64,000 nucleotides of DNA from Natrinema amylolyticum (GCF_020515625.1 NZ_JAIWPJ010000001.1:1302001-1366000), one strand, 5' to 3'. Numbered from the stretch's first letter, positions 36,277-45,058 are shown. Translations and numbers: made by a program. The notes: generated from the sequence alone by a model not told the origin.

Positions 36277-37125
36277 CTACCGGTACTGATTCAGCCGCTT
36301 CTTGAGCCGCTTCGCCGCCTGGCCGCTCGCTCTCGCGAACTCCTCACCGTCGTCGTCTCGCGGCTCCGCCGCTCGACTGTTCGAGGCGCTTTGCGCCTCG
36401 CTATCTTCCCCCGCGAAGATGATTCCGCGCGAAGAGTTGACCAGCCCGACGCCGTCGGCCAGTCCGTACTCGACGGCCGCCTCCGCGTCGCCGCCCTGCG
36501 CGCCGATTCCGGGGACGAGGAAGGGGAGATCGGGCACCTGCTCGCGCAGTTCCTCGAGTTCTTCGGGCTGGGTCGCGCCGACGACGAGCCCGACGTTGTC
36601 GTTCTCGTTCCAGAGGTCCGCCAGCGCGGCCACGCGCTCGTAAACCGGTTCGCCCGTCTCGAGCTCGAGGTCCTGAATGTCGGCCCCGCCCGGGTTCGAG
36701 GTCCGACAGAGGACGAAGACGCCCGACTCCTCGTCGGCCAGAAACGGCTGCAGGGAGTCCCGGCCCATGTAGGGGTTGACCGTGATCGCGTCGGCCGTCT
36801 CGAGCAACTGCGCGTACTGTCGGGTCGTGTTCCCGATATCGGCGCGCTTGGCGTCCAACAGGACCGGCACGTCCTTTCCGTGGGCGTAGGCGATGGTTTC
36901 CTCCAGAGCGGCCCAGCCGTCGGGGTCCTCGTAGAAGGCCGCGTTCGGCTTGAAGACGGCGGCGTGTTCGTGCGTTGCGTCGATGATGCGGCGGTTGAAC
37001 GCCCACCGCGGGAGATCGTGGTCCCGCAGGTGGTCCGGGATGCGCGACGGATCGGGATCGAGCCCGACCGAGACGACGCTGTCGACCGTTCGAATGCGGT
37101 CGTGCAGGCGGTCGAAGAAGTTCAT
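36277..37125 (-). CDS. pyrF: Orotidine 5'-phosphate decarboxylase
   Basis: Last step of UMP synthesis. 282 residues from ATG 37125 (MNFFDRLHDRIRTVDSVVSV), belonging to the type 2 OMP decarboxylase group. Catalytic region VPVLLDAKRADIGNT (Lys-Arg-Ala-Asp); phosphate-binding region FLVPGIGAQGGDAE and NSSRGIIFA. Between FAGED and GEEFARASGQAAKRLK there is an extra stretch, [18 protein letters not shown], encoded by a palindromic repeat at 36352-36400 (see separate entry). It lies near the C-terminus, where an insert is likely tolerated. Confidence 0.95.
   Translation of the reverse strand: MNFFDRLHDRIRTVDSVVSVGLDPDPSRIPDHLRDHDLPRWAFNRRIIDATHEHAAVFKPNAAFYEDPDGWAALEETIAYAHGKDVPVLLDAKRADIGNTTRQYAQLLETADAITVNPYMGRDSLQPFLADEESGVFVLCRTSNPGGADIQDLELETGEPVYERVAALADLWNENDNVGLVVGATQPEELEELREQVPDLPFLVPGIGAQGGDAEAAVEYGLADGVGLVNSSRGIIFAGEDSEAQSASNSRAAEPRDDDGEEFARASGQAAKRLKKRLNQYR
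36352..36400 (-). repeat. Palindromic repeat inserted in frame in pyrF
   Basis: On the coding strand, hairpin CGAGGCGC-aaa-GCGCCTCG (36382-36400) is followed by AACAGTCGAGCGGCGGAGCC and GCGAGACGAC (down to 36352). The inner part GCGGC-gga-GCCGC is a second hairpin. The last 27 bases match the dppD insert at 61057-61083 in all but one position, and both are read in the same frame as SRAAEPRDD. Confidence 0.8.
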
Positions 37126-37298
37126 GGCGGAACTGGCCCCGCAATGGTCGAAAAGGTTGCTATCCGGTCGGCGTCGATCAGCGGCCGATCGACCGCGGTC
37201 GCACTGCTGTCGCGAGCCGAACGTGTGCCACGGTACACCTACCCGTTCCAAATACTTTAGACATCAGTTACTTCGTCCGTATACTAGTTTATCACTGT

Positions 37299-37565
37299 AT
37301 GAACCTTCGACAAAATGCAGCGTCGTTCTCGCGTCGACTTCAGGAGCAGGTCCGGTCGACGCTGACGGACGAACCGAAAACGGCGGGCGACGAGACCGCA
37401 GAGGGCGACCGCGGGGAAGCGGAGCGCGTCTCGAACGCGTTCGGCAATCTCTTCCACTGCTCGCGGTGTGGCGACGTCTATATCGCTACCGAGAAGCGCG
37501 TCTGTTCGGGCTGTGACGAGGAAGTCGAACAGGTGCGCTCGACGCTCGCGTGCAACGGTCGCTGA
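37299..37565 (+). CDS. Small zinc-ribbon-like protein
   Basis: 88 residues. The N-terminal half is polar (SFSRRLQEQVRSTLTDE), followed by an acidic linker. The C-terminal half carries CSRCGDVYIATEKRVCSGC, two CxxC pairs that would bind one zinc. I do not recognise a family beyond that. Divergent from pyrF with 173 bases between starts. An A/T-rich region (ACTTTAGAC about 37254; TAGTTTATCAC about 37285) precedes the ATG. Confidence 0.7.
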   Translation: MNLRQNAASFSRRLQEQVRSTLTDEPKTAGDETAEGDRGEAERVSNAFGNLFHCSRCGDVYIATEKRVCSGCDEEVEQVRSTLACNGR

Positions 37566-37645
37566 CACCCTCGCGCCACGTTCCGCACATCACGTACCCC
37601 TCGCGCCCTACGGTCCTCGCGTCGCGGTTGCGCTCTCGATTCTCG

Positions 37646-38065
37646 TTACACCTCGAGGACTTCGATCAGGTTCCCCTCCGGGTCGCGCAGAAACATGATC
37701 GTGGTGCCGCTCTCGGTCGTTCGCGGTTCGCTGATCGTCGGCACGTCCTCGGGGAGATTCTCGGCGAAGGTCTCGAGGTCGTCGACCGAGAGGCCGACGT
37801 GCGACGCGCCTGGTTGATTGAGCCCCGCCGCCGGGGAGCCCCGCGCTTCGGGGTCGTACTCGACGAGTTCGATTCGAGTGCCGTTCGCCTCGAGGTGTGC
37901 GAAATCGGCGCTCGCATCCGCGACGCCGACGGCGTCGGCGAAGGCCTCGCCGCCGACGCTGAATCGATCGATGACCGAGAGGTCGAGCACGTCTCGGTAG
38001 AACGCGAGCGTCTCCTCGAGATCGGCGACGGTGATACCGACGTGGTGTGCGCTGAGATCCGTCAT
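37646..38065 (-). CDS. VOC-superfamily (glyoxalase-like) protein
   Basis: 139 residues from ATG 38065 (MTDLSAHHVGITVADLEETL). Two beta-alpha-beta-beta-beta modules: metal-binding-type positions H8 or H9 in HHVGITV, E in RIELVEY, H in ASHVGLSVDD and E in DPEGNLIEVLE match the His-Glu-His-Glu pattern of VOC metalloenzymes. Lactoylglutathione lyase, methylmalonyl-CoA epimerase and dioxygenase members share this fold, so the substrate is open. Confidence 0.88.
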   Translation of the reverse strand: MTDLSAHHVGITVADLEETLAFYRDVLDLSVIDRFSVGGEAFADAVGVADASADFAHLEANGTRIELVEYDPEARGSPAAGLNQPGASHVGLSVDDLETFAENLPEDVPTISEPRTTESGTTIMFLRDPEGNLIEVLEV

Positions 38066-38213
38066 TCGTCCGATCGTACGAGCGCGCCCGAAAAACGCTT
38101 CCGTCTGGGCTCCGGTGGCGGCGGGGACGATCGCTCGAGATCGCCGATCGGTTGGACCGCCCGCATACTCCCGCCGTCTCGTTTTACGTCGTCCCCCGAT
38201 AGGAGACCGCACG

Positions 38214-38570
38214 ATGGTAGACGCAGCCGTAATCATTCTCGCGGGTACCGAATCGCAAGCCGATACCGGCCGCCTCGTCAACGGACTCGAAGCGGCCAGG
38301 GAGTTCGCGGAGACGGCCGGGGACGACTTGGCATTAATCTTCGACGGGGCAGGGACGCAGTGGATCGAGGAGCTCGAGGACGAGGACCACGAGTACCACG
38401 ACCTCTATCGGTCGGTCCGCGACGAGGTCGCGGTCTGTGACTACTGCGCGGGAGCGTTCGGAGCGGACGAGGCCGTCGACGACGCCGGTCTCGTGCGCGT
38501 TGATGAGAACGAGGGACACCCGAGCGTTCGGTCGCTCGTCGACGACGGGTACGACGTACTCACGTTCTGA
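38214..38570 (+). CDS. DsrE-like family protein
   Basis: 118 residues from ATG 38214 (MVDAAVIILAGTESQADTGR). The order strand-helix with a long N-terminal helix, the segment DDLALIFDGAGTQWIEEL, and the cysteine pair CDYCAGAFGADEA match stand-alone DsrE/DsrF-like proteins of haloarchaea. Some relatives move sulfur through that cysteine, but activity here is inferred. The end overlaps by about ten bases the distal end of a GH15 remnant on the other strand. Confidence 0.7.
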   Translation: MVDAAVIILAGTESQADTGRLVNGLEAAREFAETAGDDLALIFDGAGTQWIEELEDEDHEYHDLYRSVRDEVAVCDYCAGAFGADEAVDDAGLVRVDENEGHPSVRSLVDDGYDVLTF

Positions 38571-38940
38571 CGGCCGCTCTCGAGCGCGAGTTCGACCCCT
38601 CGGGTCGGCCACGGATCACCCTCGCGGTCACGAGTCGGTCCCGATAGCGACGGTCGGCTCGCCAAGCCGAATCCCCATCGCCGGTGGACCGGCCGTCTCG
38701 TGTTCCCGGGCGTAACCGAGAGAGAGAGAGGGCGCTGTTGACGATCCCGGTGTGGCTGAACGCCTGCGGGAAGTGTCCGAGGTGCGCATCGGACTCCGGG
38801 TCGATCTCCTCCGCGATGAGTCCGAGTGGGTTCAGATAGGCCAGGAGCGACTCGAACCGAGATCGGGCCGCTTCGACGCGACCGGAGAGGGCGAGCGCGT
38901 TGACCAGCCGGCACGAGCAGCGGACGAAGGCACCCGAACG
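38561..38940 (-). pseudogene. 5'-truncated GH15 glycoside hydrolase remnant
   Basis: The minus strand encodes the C-terminal part of a GH15 (glucoamylase/trehalase-type) enzyme: AFVRCSCRLVNALALSGRVE, then SLLAYLNPLGLIAEEIDPES and HLGHFPQAFSHTGIVNSALS. NPLGL.AEEIDP and FPQAFSH are family hallmarks. No upstream part or catalytic core exists: the frame runs straight into the 3' end of the dioxygenase gene at 38944. After the last hallmark comes a tail without similarity up to TGA near 38561. A GA/TC-rich run (38721-38733) lies inside. Confidence 0.8.
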
Positions 38941-38943
38941 GCG

Positions 38944-39873
38944 TTAGTCCTCGAGGCCGAGATCCGGAAGCCCGTCCTCGATCTCGTCGCGGCGGTCTTC
39001 CAGCCACTCGGGGAGGACGAGGCGCTCGCCGAGCGACTCGAGGTCTTCGTCGACGGTGTAGCCCGGCTCCTTCGTGGCGAACTCGAAGAGCACGCCGCCG
39101 TGTTCGCGGACGTAGACCGACTCGAACCACTTGCGGTCGATGATCTCGGTGGGTCGGAGCCCCTGGCCCTGGAGCACGTCGCGCCACTCTGACTGGTCCT
39201 CGGCGGTCGTCCGGAACGCGACGTGGTGGACGGTGCCGGCACCGGGCTGGCCGCGGGGGGCCTGTGGCTCCTCGCAGATGTCGACGACGTATCCCAGGTC
39301 GCCGTCGCTCTCGTACCGCTGGCGGCTGCCGTCCGCATCGGTTTCGCTGTACCCCATCGTCTTCAGGACTCCCGCGGTTGGGTCGGCCGTCGCCAGCGAC
39401 AGCGTCACGCCGAAGAAGCCTCGAATCGCGTGCTCGTCCGGAACCGGCCCCTCGGGCGGATCGCCGGCGGGTGCGTCGGACCGGGCGACGAGTTCGAGCG
39501 GCAGCCCGTCGGGGTCCTCGAAGGAGATGACGGTGTCGTCGAACCGGTCGGATACGTCGGCGTCGACGCCGGCGTCGGCCAGCCGGTCGGTCCAGAACTC
39601 GACCGATTCGTCCGGGATCAGAAACGCGACCGCGCTGGCCTGTCCGGTGCCGACCTGTCCGGGACGGGCGTCGGTGTACGGGAAGAACGTCATGCTCGTC
39701 CCCGGGCTCCCGCTGTGGTCGCCGTAAAACAGGTGATAGACCGATATATCGTCCTGATTGACGCTTCGTTTCACCAACCGGAGCCCGAGCGTCTCGGTGT
39801 AGAACTCGAGGTTGCGACGGGGATCGCTGCCGATGGCGGTCACGTGGTGGATGCCGGGAATATCAGCGGGCAT
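38944..39873 (-). CDS. VOC ring-cleaving dioxygenase-like protein
   Basis: 309 residues with four VOC modules in two halves, the architecture of the MhqO/MhqA-type ring-cleaving dioxygenases that act on hydroquinones. Metal ligands are suggested by IPGIHHVTAIGSD at the start, VHHVAFRTT in the second half and VLFEFATKEPGYTVDEDL near the end. QDDISVYHLFYGDHSGSPGT is characteristic of the group. The gene's 3' end abuts the GH15 remnant. Substrate uncertain. Confidence 0.88.
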   Translation of the reverse strand: MPADIPGIHHVTAIGSDPRRNLEFYTETLGLRLVKRSVNQDDISVYHLFYGDHSGSPGTSMTFFPYTDARPGQVGTGQASAVAFLIPDESVEFWTDRLADAGVDADVSDRFDDTVISFEDPDGLPLELVARSDAPAGDPPEGPVPDEHAIRGFFGVTLSLATADPTAGVLKTMGYSETDADGSRQRYESDGDLGYVVDICEEPQAPRGQPGAGTVHHVAFRTTAEDQSEWRDVLQGQGLRPTEIIDRKWFESVYVREHGGVLFEFATKEPGYTVDEDLESLGERLVLPEWLEDRRDEIEDGLPDLGLED

Positions 39874-39950
39874 GCACAGATGTATGCGATTCGCGCTGAA
39901 TAATCCCAGGCCTGGAGTCGGAACGGAGGAGCGGACCGGAGACGGACGGG

Positions 39951-40787
39951 TCAGTCTCCGTCGAGGAACTCGCGAAGCCGGTCGCCGTAGGCGTCCGGCC
40001 GGTCGGCCATGACCCAGTGGGTCGCGTCGTCCAGCCCGACGAGTTCGGCGTCGTCGATATCGTCTGCCAGTCGCTCGGCGTAGGAAATCGCCTGAAACTC
40101 GTCGTCAGCGCCCCACAGCAGGAGCGTCCGAGCCGAAATGTCGCTCGGGTCGATCTCCGTCGTGTGGCTCGTGTTCGTTCCGATCGCGTTTCGCGAGAGC
40201 GAGACGACCGCTTCATCGGAGTCCCAGGGTGCGAGCATCCCGTCGATGAATTCCTCATCTGGCTCGCCGGTCAGGGTGTCCCGGAAGAGCCCCTCGAGCA
40301 TCTCCTGTAGGTCGTCGACGCTCATCCCCTCGATCGTCGACGGTAGCCCGAGGTCGACGATCGTCTCGATCGGCCACGAGTCGTAGCTGACCGCGTTCGA
40401 GAGCACGAGGTTCTCGACCGCATCGGGATTGTGCGCGGCGTAGCGAAGCCCCACGCCGCCGCCGAGGTCGTGCCCGACGAACGAGAGCGGCTCGAGGCCC
40501 AGTTCCGCGACCAACCCGTCGATCATCACCTCCTGGGCCCGTATCGAGCGGTCGAACCCGTCGTGCATCGCGGAGTTCCCGTAGCCGACCATGTCCGGCG
40601 CGATCACGCGATAGTCGTCCGACAGTGGCGGTGCGACCTCGCGCCAGAGGAACGAGGAGGTCGGGATGCCGTGGCAAAACAGCACCGGCTCCCCGTCGCC
40701 CTCGTCGTAGTAGGCGACCTCGAGGTCGTGCTCGTCGACGGTGACGGTCGCCGTCTCCTGATTCTCGGCCCACGTCTCGTACTCCAT
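39951..40787 (-). CDS. Alpha/beta hydrolase with Asp nucleophile
   Basis: 278 residues from ATG 40787 (MEYETWAENQETATVTVDEH). Oxyanion-hole region FCHGIPTSSFLWREV; the nucleophile elbow FVGHDLGGG has Asp where esterases have Ser, as in haloalkane dehalogenases and epoxide hydrolases; the catalytic His lies in LDDATHWVMADRP. The cap domain (about 130-200) is helical. Dehalogenase and epoxide hydrolase cannot be separated from sequence alone; a dehalogenase reading fits the two haloacid dehalogenases nearby. Confidence 0.88.
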   Translation of the reverse strand: MEYETWAENQETATVTVDEHDLEVAYYDEGDGEPVLFCHGIPTSSFLWREVAPPLSDDYRVIAPDMVGYGNSAMHDGFDRSIRAQEVMIDGLVAELGLEPLSFVGHDLGGGVGLRYAAHNPDAVENLVLSNAVSYDSWPIETIVDLGLPSTIEGMSVDDLQEMLEGLFRDTLTGEPDEEFIDGMLAPWDSDEAVVSLSRNAIGTNTSHTTEIDPSDISARTLLLWGADDEFQAISYAERLADDIDDAELVGLDDATHWVMADRPDAYGDRLREFLDGD

Positions 40788-40902
40788 ACCGTGTCGCGCT
40801 GCCACGCCGAGGTCAAAAGAGGTTTCACCGGTCGGAATTCGGACGGGTTCGCGGAATCGGATTCGAGACCCGTCGGCGGGACGACCGGTCCGGTCGCCCC
40901 TC

Positions 40903-41193
40903 TCACGAACGGGGCTCTCGAGCGGACGGGTCCGCGAACCGATCGCCGTTGAGGGAGTAGATATGCTGTCTGGCGTCCGCAAAGGAGATCTGCGAGTCGA
41001 CGAGGTCGTGCTCCTCGAGTTGCTTCAGCGCGTAGCGGACGGTCCGAGCGGGGAGCATCGTCTCCTCGGCGAGGCGGGACTGCGTCAGGCTACCTTCGTG
41101 GGCGAGGACCGTCAGCACGAGTTTGGCACTGGGCGGGGTGTCGTCGACGGCGTCGGGAGCGGTTTCCGCGGTGAGAACGACCTGATCACTCAT
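40903..41193 (-). CDS. Winged-helix MarR/TrmB-like regulator
   Basis: 96 residues from ATG 41193 (MSDQVVLTAETAPDAVDDTP). The helix-turn-helix is seen in SLTQSRLAEETMLPARTVRY with the recognition helix ALKQLEEHDLVDSQ. It lacks an effector domain. On the same strand and 115 bases upstream of the hydrolase gene, so it may regulate that gene or the neighbouring redox pair. A TATA-like CATTAAAGG about 26-35 bases upstream fits leaderless expression. Confidence 0.85.
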   Translation of the reverse strand: MSDQVVLTAETAPDAVDDTPPSAKLVLTVLAHEGSLTQSRLAEETMLPARTVRYALKQLEEHDLVDSQISFADARQHIYSLNGDRFADPSAREPRS

Positions 41194-41325
41194 ATATCGG
41201 TCCTCTCGCCGCGGACTGCCTTTAATGATACCCTGCAATGTATCGCACTCACACACCCGCGGTAACAACTACCGTTCGAAAGAATCCCTCCGTTCGAAAG
41301 TGTCCGCGCGCGACCGACGAGAACA

Positions 41326-41808
41326 CTACTCGCCGAACGGGTCTTCGTAGTCGTTCCGGATGAAGTAGCGAACCCAGTTACCGTAAGTGCGGTCGGTCGG
41401 ATCGTCCGCGACCTGTTCGTAGCGGACCGTCCCTTCCTCGTCGACGACGTAGACGCCCGCGATGCCGGTGAGACCGTGGCTCGTCTCCTCGGTCCCGCTG
41501 TACTGATCGGCGACCTCGCCGTCCGGATCGGCCTGAAGCTGGATCTCGAGGTCGTAGCGGTCGCGCATCTCGGTGAGTCGCGGCAGGGTGTCGGTCACGA
41601 CCGGCAGGACGTCGACGGTATCGTTGAACCAGAGGTCGTAGGAGACCTCGCTGAACGTCTGGAGCTGTTCCGCACAGAAGCTACACCAGTGGCCGCGGTT
41701 GATGATGACGATGGCCGGGCCCTCCTCGAGTCGGTCGGAGAGCGAAACCTCGTCGCCGGCGGTGCTCGGAAGCGTGAAGTCGGGCGCTTGCTCGCCTTCT
41801 AATCCCAT
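41326..41808 (-). CDS. Peroxiredoxin-like AhpC/TSA protein with CxxC
   Basis: 160 residues from ATG 41808 (MGLEGEQAPDFTLPSTAGDE). Thioredoxin-fold redoxin; the active site is INRGHWCSFCAEQL, a CxxC rather than the single peroxidatic Cys in the PxxxTxxC form. The C-terminal part is strongly acidic. It probably works as a thiol oxidoreductase or atypical peroxiredoxin. It is divergent from the FAD oxidoreductase gene at 41922, with 113 bases between the starts. Confidence 0.87.
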   Translation of the reverse strand: MGLEGEQAPDFTLPSTAGDEVSLSDRLEEGPAIVIINRGHWCSFCAEQLQTFSEVSYDLWFNDTVDVLPVVTDTLPRLTEMRDRYDLEIQLQADPDGEVADQYSGTEETSHGLTGIAGVYVVDEEGTVRYEQVADDPTDRTYGNWVRYFIRNDYEDPFGE

Positions 41809-41921
41809 ACGCCGACGATGGCCCACAGCGGGGTATGTCTGGGGGCTGAATGTGGAAGCACGGGGCGACAGACGCCGGCCGCACACGGATATTTTGGAAC
41901 TGCGCGGTGGAGGGCGTTCCC

Positions 41922-42944
41922 ATGACGGACGACTCGACCGATCAGCGGGAGTACGACGTCGTCGTAATCGGTGGCGGACCGGCGGGGCTGACCGCCGGGC
42001 TCTACACCACCAGACTCGGCCACTCGACGGCCGTCGTCGAGCGTGGCGGCGGCCGCGCGGCGATGATGCAGGACGTCCACAACCTCGTCGGCGTCACGGA
42101 GGACGCGAGCGGGAACGAGTTCCTCGAGACGGGCCGCGAGCAACTCGAGTCCTACGGCTGTGACGTGGTCCGCGACTTCGTCTCGTCGGCCGGCGAGACG
42201 GACGACGAGCGGTTCCACGTCTGCGGCAACGACGCGGATTACGTCGCGGACTGCCTCGTCCTCGCGACGGGGTTCGACGACGTCCATCCCGATCCGCCGC
42301 TGCCGCGGACCGGCCGCGGACTCCACTACTGTCTGCACTGCGACGCGTACATGTTCGTCGACGAGCCGGTCTACGTGATGGGGAGCGGCGAGAGCGCGGC
42401 CCACGTCGCCGCGATCATGCTCAACTTCACCGACGACGTGGATCTGCTGACGCGGGGTGACGAGCCCGAGTGGAGCGACGAGACCGCGTCGATGCTCGAG
42501 GGCCATCCCATCGATATCGTCCGCGAGGAGGTTACCGGCGTCCGGAACGGCGAGGACGGCTGGCTCGAGGCCCTCGAGTTCGCCGACGGGTCGGTCCGGG
42601 AGTATAGGGGCGGATTCGGAATGTACGGCTCCGAGTATCACAACGGGCTGGCGGCGAATCTGGGCTGCGAGATCAACGACGACGGAACGGTCGCCGTCGA
42701 CGACCACGGGCGGACGAGCGTCGACGGCGTCTTCGCGGTCGGCGACGTCACGCCGGGACACAATCAGGTCCCGATCGCGCTCGGCGAGGGCGCGAAGGCC
42801 GGCATCGCGATCCACTGGGAACTGCGAGAGTTCCCCCGCGAACTCGAGGAGACGGAGACGGCCGGCCCCGTCAGGGACGAGGAAGTGCCGGGGATTCCGG
42901 ACGAACTGCTCGAGCAGGCCATCGAGTTCCACACCTACGATTGA
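41922..42944 (+). CDS. Thioredoxin-reductase-like FAD oxidoreductase
   Basis: 340 residues from ATG 41922 (MTDDSTDQREYDVVVIGGGP). FAD-binding GGGPAGLTAGLYTTRLG; active-site pair C-x-x-C in HYCLHCDAYMF; second nucleotide fold VYVMGSGESAAHVAA; FAD-binding GVFAVGDVTPGHNQVPIALG. The HRRxxxR motif that grips the NADPH phosphate in classical TrxR is absent (LLTRGDEPEW instead), so the electron donor may not be NADPH. Divergent from the CxxC peroxiredoxin-like gene. Confidence 0.9.
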   Translation: MTDDSTDQREYDVVVIGGGPAGLTAGLYTTRLGHSTAVVERGGGRAAMMQDVHNLVGVTEDASGNEFLETGREQLESYGCDVVRDFVSSAGETDDERFHVCGNDADYVADCLVLATGFDDVHPDPPLPRTGRGLHYCLHCDAYMFVDEPVYVMGSGESAAHVAAIMLNFTDDVDLLTRGDEPEWSDETASMLEGHPIDIVREEVTGVRNGEDGWLEALEFADGSVREYRGGFGMYGSEYHNGLAANLGCEINDDGTVAVDDHGRTSVDGVFAVGDVTPGHNQVPIALGEGAKAGIAIHWELREFPRELEETETAGPVRDEEVPGIPDELLEQAIEFHTYD

Positions 42945-42975
42945 CCGAGTCGCTCGATCGGCGCTGTCGGCCCGG

Positions 42976-44067
42976 TCACTCCCAGAGGAAGTCGCTGGCG
43001 AGGCTGGGGAACACCGTCTCTCCGAAGTGGACGGTGAGGACGACGACGATCGGACCGAGGAACAGTCCCCACCAGCCGAACGCGAGCGTCCCGAGGAAGT
43101 AGCCGAGGAGGACCAGTCCCATGTGAACCCCGCTGCGGGCGGAGAGGAACGACCGCGCGAAGAAGTCGGGAATGGTGTCGACGACGACGAGCGTGAGGGC
43201 GAAGAAAGCGACCGGATGCCAGAGCGGCGTCGGCGTCGTCAGCGCGGCGACGAGGATAAGCAACCCGTAGGGGACGTAGACGATCTTCATCCCGACGGCC
43301 GGTATCAGCGTCCCGATCCCGATGAGCAGAGAGAGCAACACCGGTGTCCAGACGACGGGGCCGCCCGAGGCGAGGACGTTGAGGCCGTAGTACGTGATTG
43401 CGGCGGCGCTGGCCGCCACCAGAATAACCGCCAGGTTACTGAGGAAGATCGTCTCGAGGTCGTCGTCGACCGCCTGCGTGTACGAGACGATCTCGTCGTC
43501 GTGGTCGATGCTCTCGTAGAACCACTGGCGCAGCTTCCAGTCGTCCCGCAGGAGGTAGAAGAGGAAGGTGACCATGAGGAAGAACTTCGCGAGGATCGAG
43601 AAGACGGACGCGAGTATCGTTCGGAGACGCCCGACGACGCCCGGCAACCCCTCGCGGAGCGCGCTCGTGATCGAGCTAGCCGAGCCGGACGTGATCGCGT
43701 CTCGAAGGCGATCGATATTCCCCGCCCTGACGACTCCCAGGTACGGCTGGAAGAGCGACCGATACGCCTCGAGGTCGTTCGCGGCGAGGAGCTGGTTCAG
43801 CTCCCTGAGTCCGACGACGATCGCGTAGGCGACGACGGCGAGCATCGGCAGGATGACGAACAGTATCGTGGCCGTCGCCGTCACGTTCGGGTGGTCGATG
43901 ACCCGATCGAGTCGGCGGTAGAGCGGCCGCGTCGCGTAGTACAGGAAGATCGCGAAGAGGAACGGTCCGACGTATCGAAAGAGAGCGAGTCCGATCAGCG
44001 CCGCGACGACCAGTCCGAGCACGACCCAGCCGACGCGCTTGCCGTCCCAGGCGTCGAAAACGGCCAT
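42976..44067 (-). CDS. AI-2E/PerM-family permease
   Basis: 363 residues from ATG 44067 (MAVFDAWDGKRVGWVVLGLV). Eight predicted membrane helices, with a long soluble loop between about residues 80 and 140. GVHMGLVLLGYFLGTLAFG and WGLFLGPIVVVLTVHFGE near the C-terminus are family marks. Members include the Bacillus Na+/H+ antiporter-like and the TqsA/PerM group; the substrate is not predictable. Confidence 0.88.
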   Translation of the reverse strand: MAVFDAWDGKRVGWVVLGLVVAALIGLALFRYVGPFLFAIFLYYATRPLYRRLDRVIDHPNVTATATILFVILPMLAVVAYAIVVGLRELNQLLAANDLEAYRSLFQPYLGVVRAGNIDRLRDAITSGSASSITSALREGLPGVVGRLRTILASVFSILAKFFLMVTFLFYLLRDDWKLRQWFYESIDHDDEIVSYTQAVDDDLETIFLSNLAVILVAASAAAITYYGLNVLASGGPVVWTPVLLSLLIGIGTLIPAVGMKIVYVPYGLLILVAALTTPTPLWHPVAFFALTLVVVDTIPDFFARSFLSARSGVHMGLVLLGYFLGTLAFGWWGLFLGPIVVVLTVHFGETVFPSLASDFLWE

Positions 44068-44213
44068 GATCACTGCCACAGGAGCGTGCGGCAAAAACGT
44101 CTCCCACGCGAATCGAGACGGGTATTCACCCGTGACAGTCGCGTCGCTGTTTACGCGTACTCATCACCGATCGATCGGGAGGTGTCGGGGAGCGGAGCTC
44201 TCGTTTCGGTTCG

Positions 44214-44912
44214 TCACTCGCCGCTCGACTCGAGTTCGTCCGCGAGGTCGTGGAAACTCTCGATCGTCAGATCGGGATCCGTCTCGTACGGTCCCCAGAT
44301 GGTGTCCTGGCGGTTGATCCAGACGCCCTGCATCCCGGCGTGGATCCCGCCGGGCACGTCCCACCAGCCGGCGGCCACGAACGCGATTTCCTCGATGGGC
44401 GTCCCGATCTCGTCGGCCGCGCGGCGGTACAGCTCGGGTTCGGGTTTGAACCGCTCGACCTCGTCGGCGCTGACCGTGTCTTCGATCAGATCGCCGAGGT
44501 CGGCGTACTCGAGCAGCGACTCGAGCATCTCCTCGCTCCCGTTCGAGACGATGTAGCAGTCGTAGCCCGCGTCGCGAAGCCGCTCGATACCGTCGTGGAC
44601 GTCGTCGAAGACGGGCAGATCATGGTACGTCGAGAGGATCTCCTCGCGCTCGTCCTCGCTGACGTCGGCCCCGACCGTCTCGAGGGCGTACCGCAGCGCG
44701 TGACGATTCATCTCGTAGAACGAGTCGTACTCGTCGATGGCGTTGCCCACCATCGCGTAGGACAGCGACCGCTCGCGCCAGAGCTTCGCGACGAGTTCGG
44801 GGTCGCGGTCGTCGAGGTGCGCCGAGAGCGGTTCGGCGACGGCGGAGACGTCCACGAGCGTTCCGTAGGAGTCGAACGCGATCGTCTCGACCGCGTCGGG
44901 ATCGAACGACAT
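44214..44912 (-). CDS. Haloacid dehalogenase type II
   Basis: 232 residues from ATG 44912 (MSFDPDAVETIAFDSYGTLV). HAD core plus a helical cap. Catalytic Asp in FDSYGTLVD, Ser/Asn of motif II in IVSNGSEEML, Lys in RFKPEPELY, and motif AAGWWDVPGGIHAGMQGVWI, which matches the L-2-haloacid dehalogenase type rather than phosphatases. It would hydrolyse L-2-haloalkanoates to D-2-hydroxy acids. Divergent from the unrelated DehI gene at 45059. TATA-like AGCTATTTCG lies about 23-32 bases upstream. Confidence 0.9.
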   Translation of the reverse strand: MSFDPDAVETIAFDSYGTLVDVSAVAEPLSAHLDDRDPELVAKLWRERSLSYAMVGNAIDEYDSFYEMNRHALRYALETVGADVSEDEREEILSTYHDLPVFDDVHDGIERLRDAGYDCYIVSNGSEEMLESLLEYADLGDLIEDTVSADEVERFKPEPELYRRAADEIGTPIEEIAFVAAGWWDVPGGIHAGMQGVWINRQDTIWGPYETDPDLTIESFHDLADELESSGE

Positions 44913-45058
44913 GGCTCGGCCTACCCGACCGCCGTCGAAATAGCTTGGCCCGGCACTGCGTCTCCGCGAGCGCAGTTCTCTCGGCCCTCGGGGACGGCGA
45001 TTCGGACCGGACCGCTCGCCGGCACGGAACTGATAGGGCGTCCCGTGGACGGCACAGT

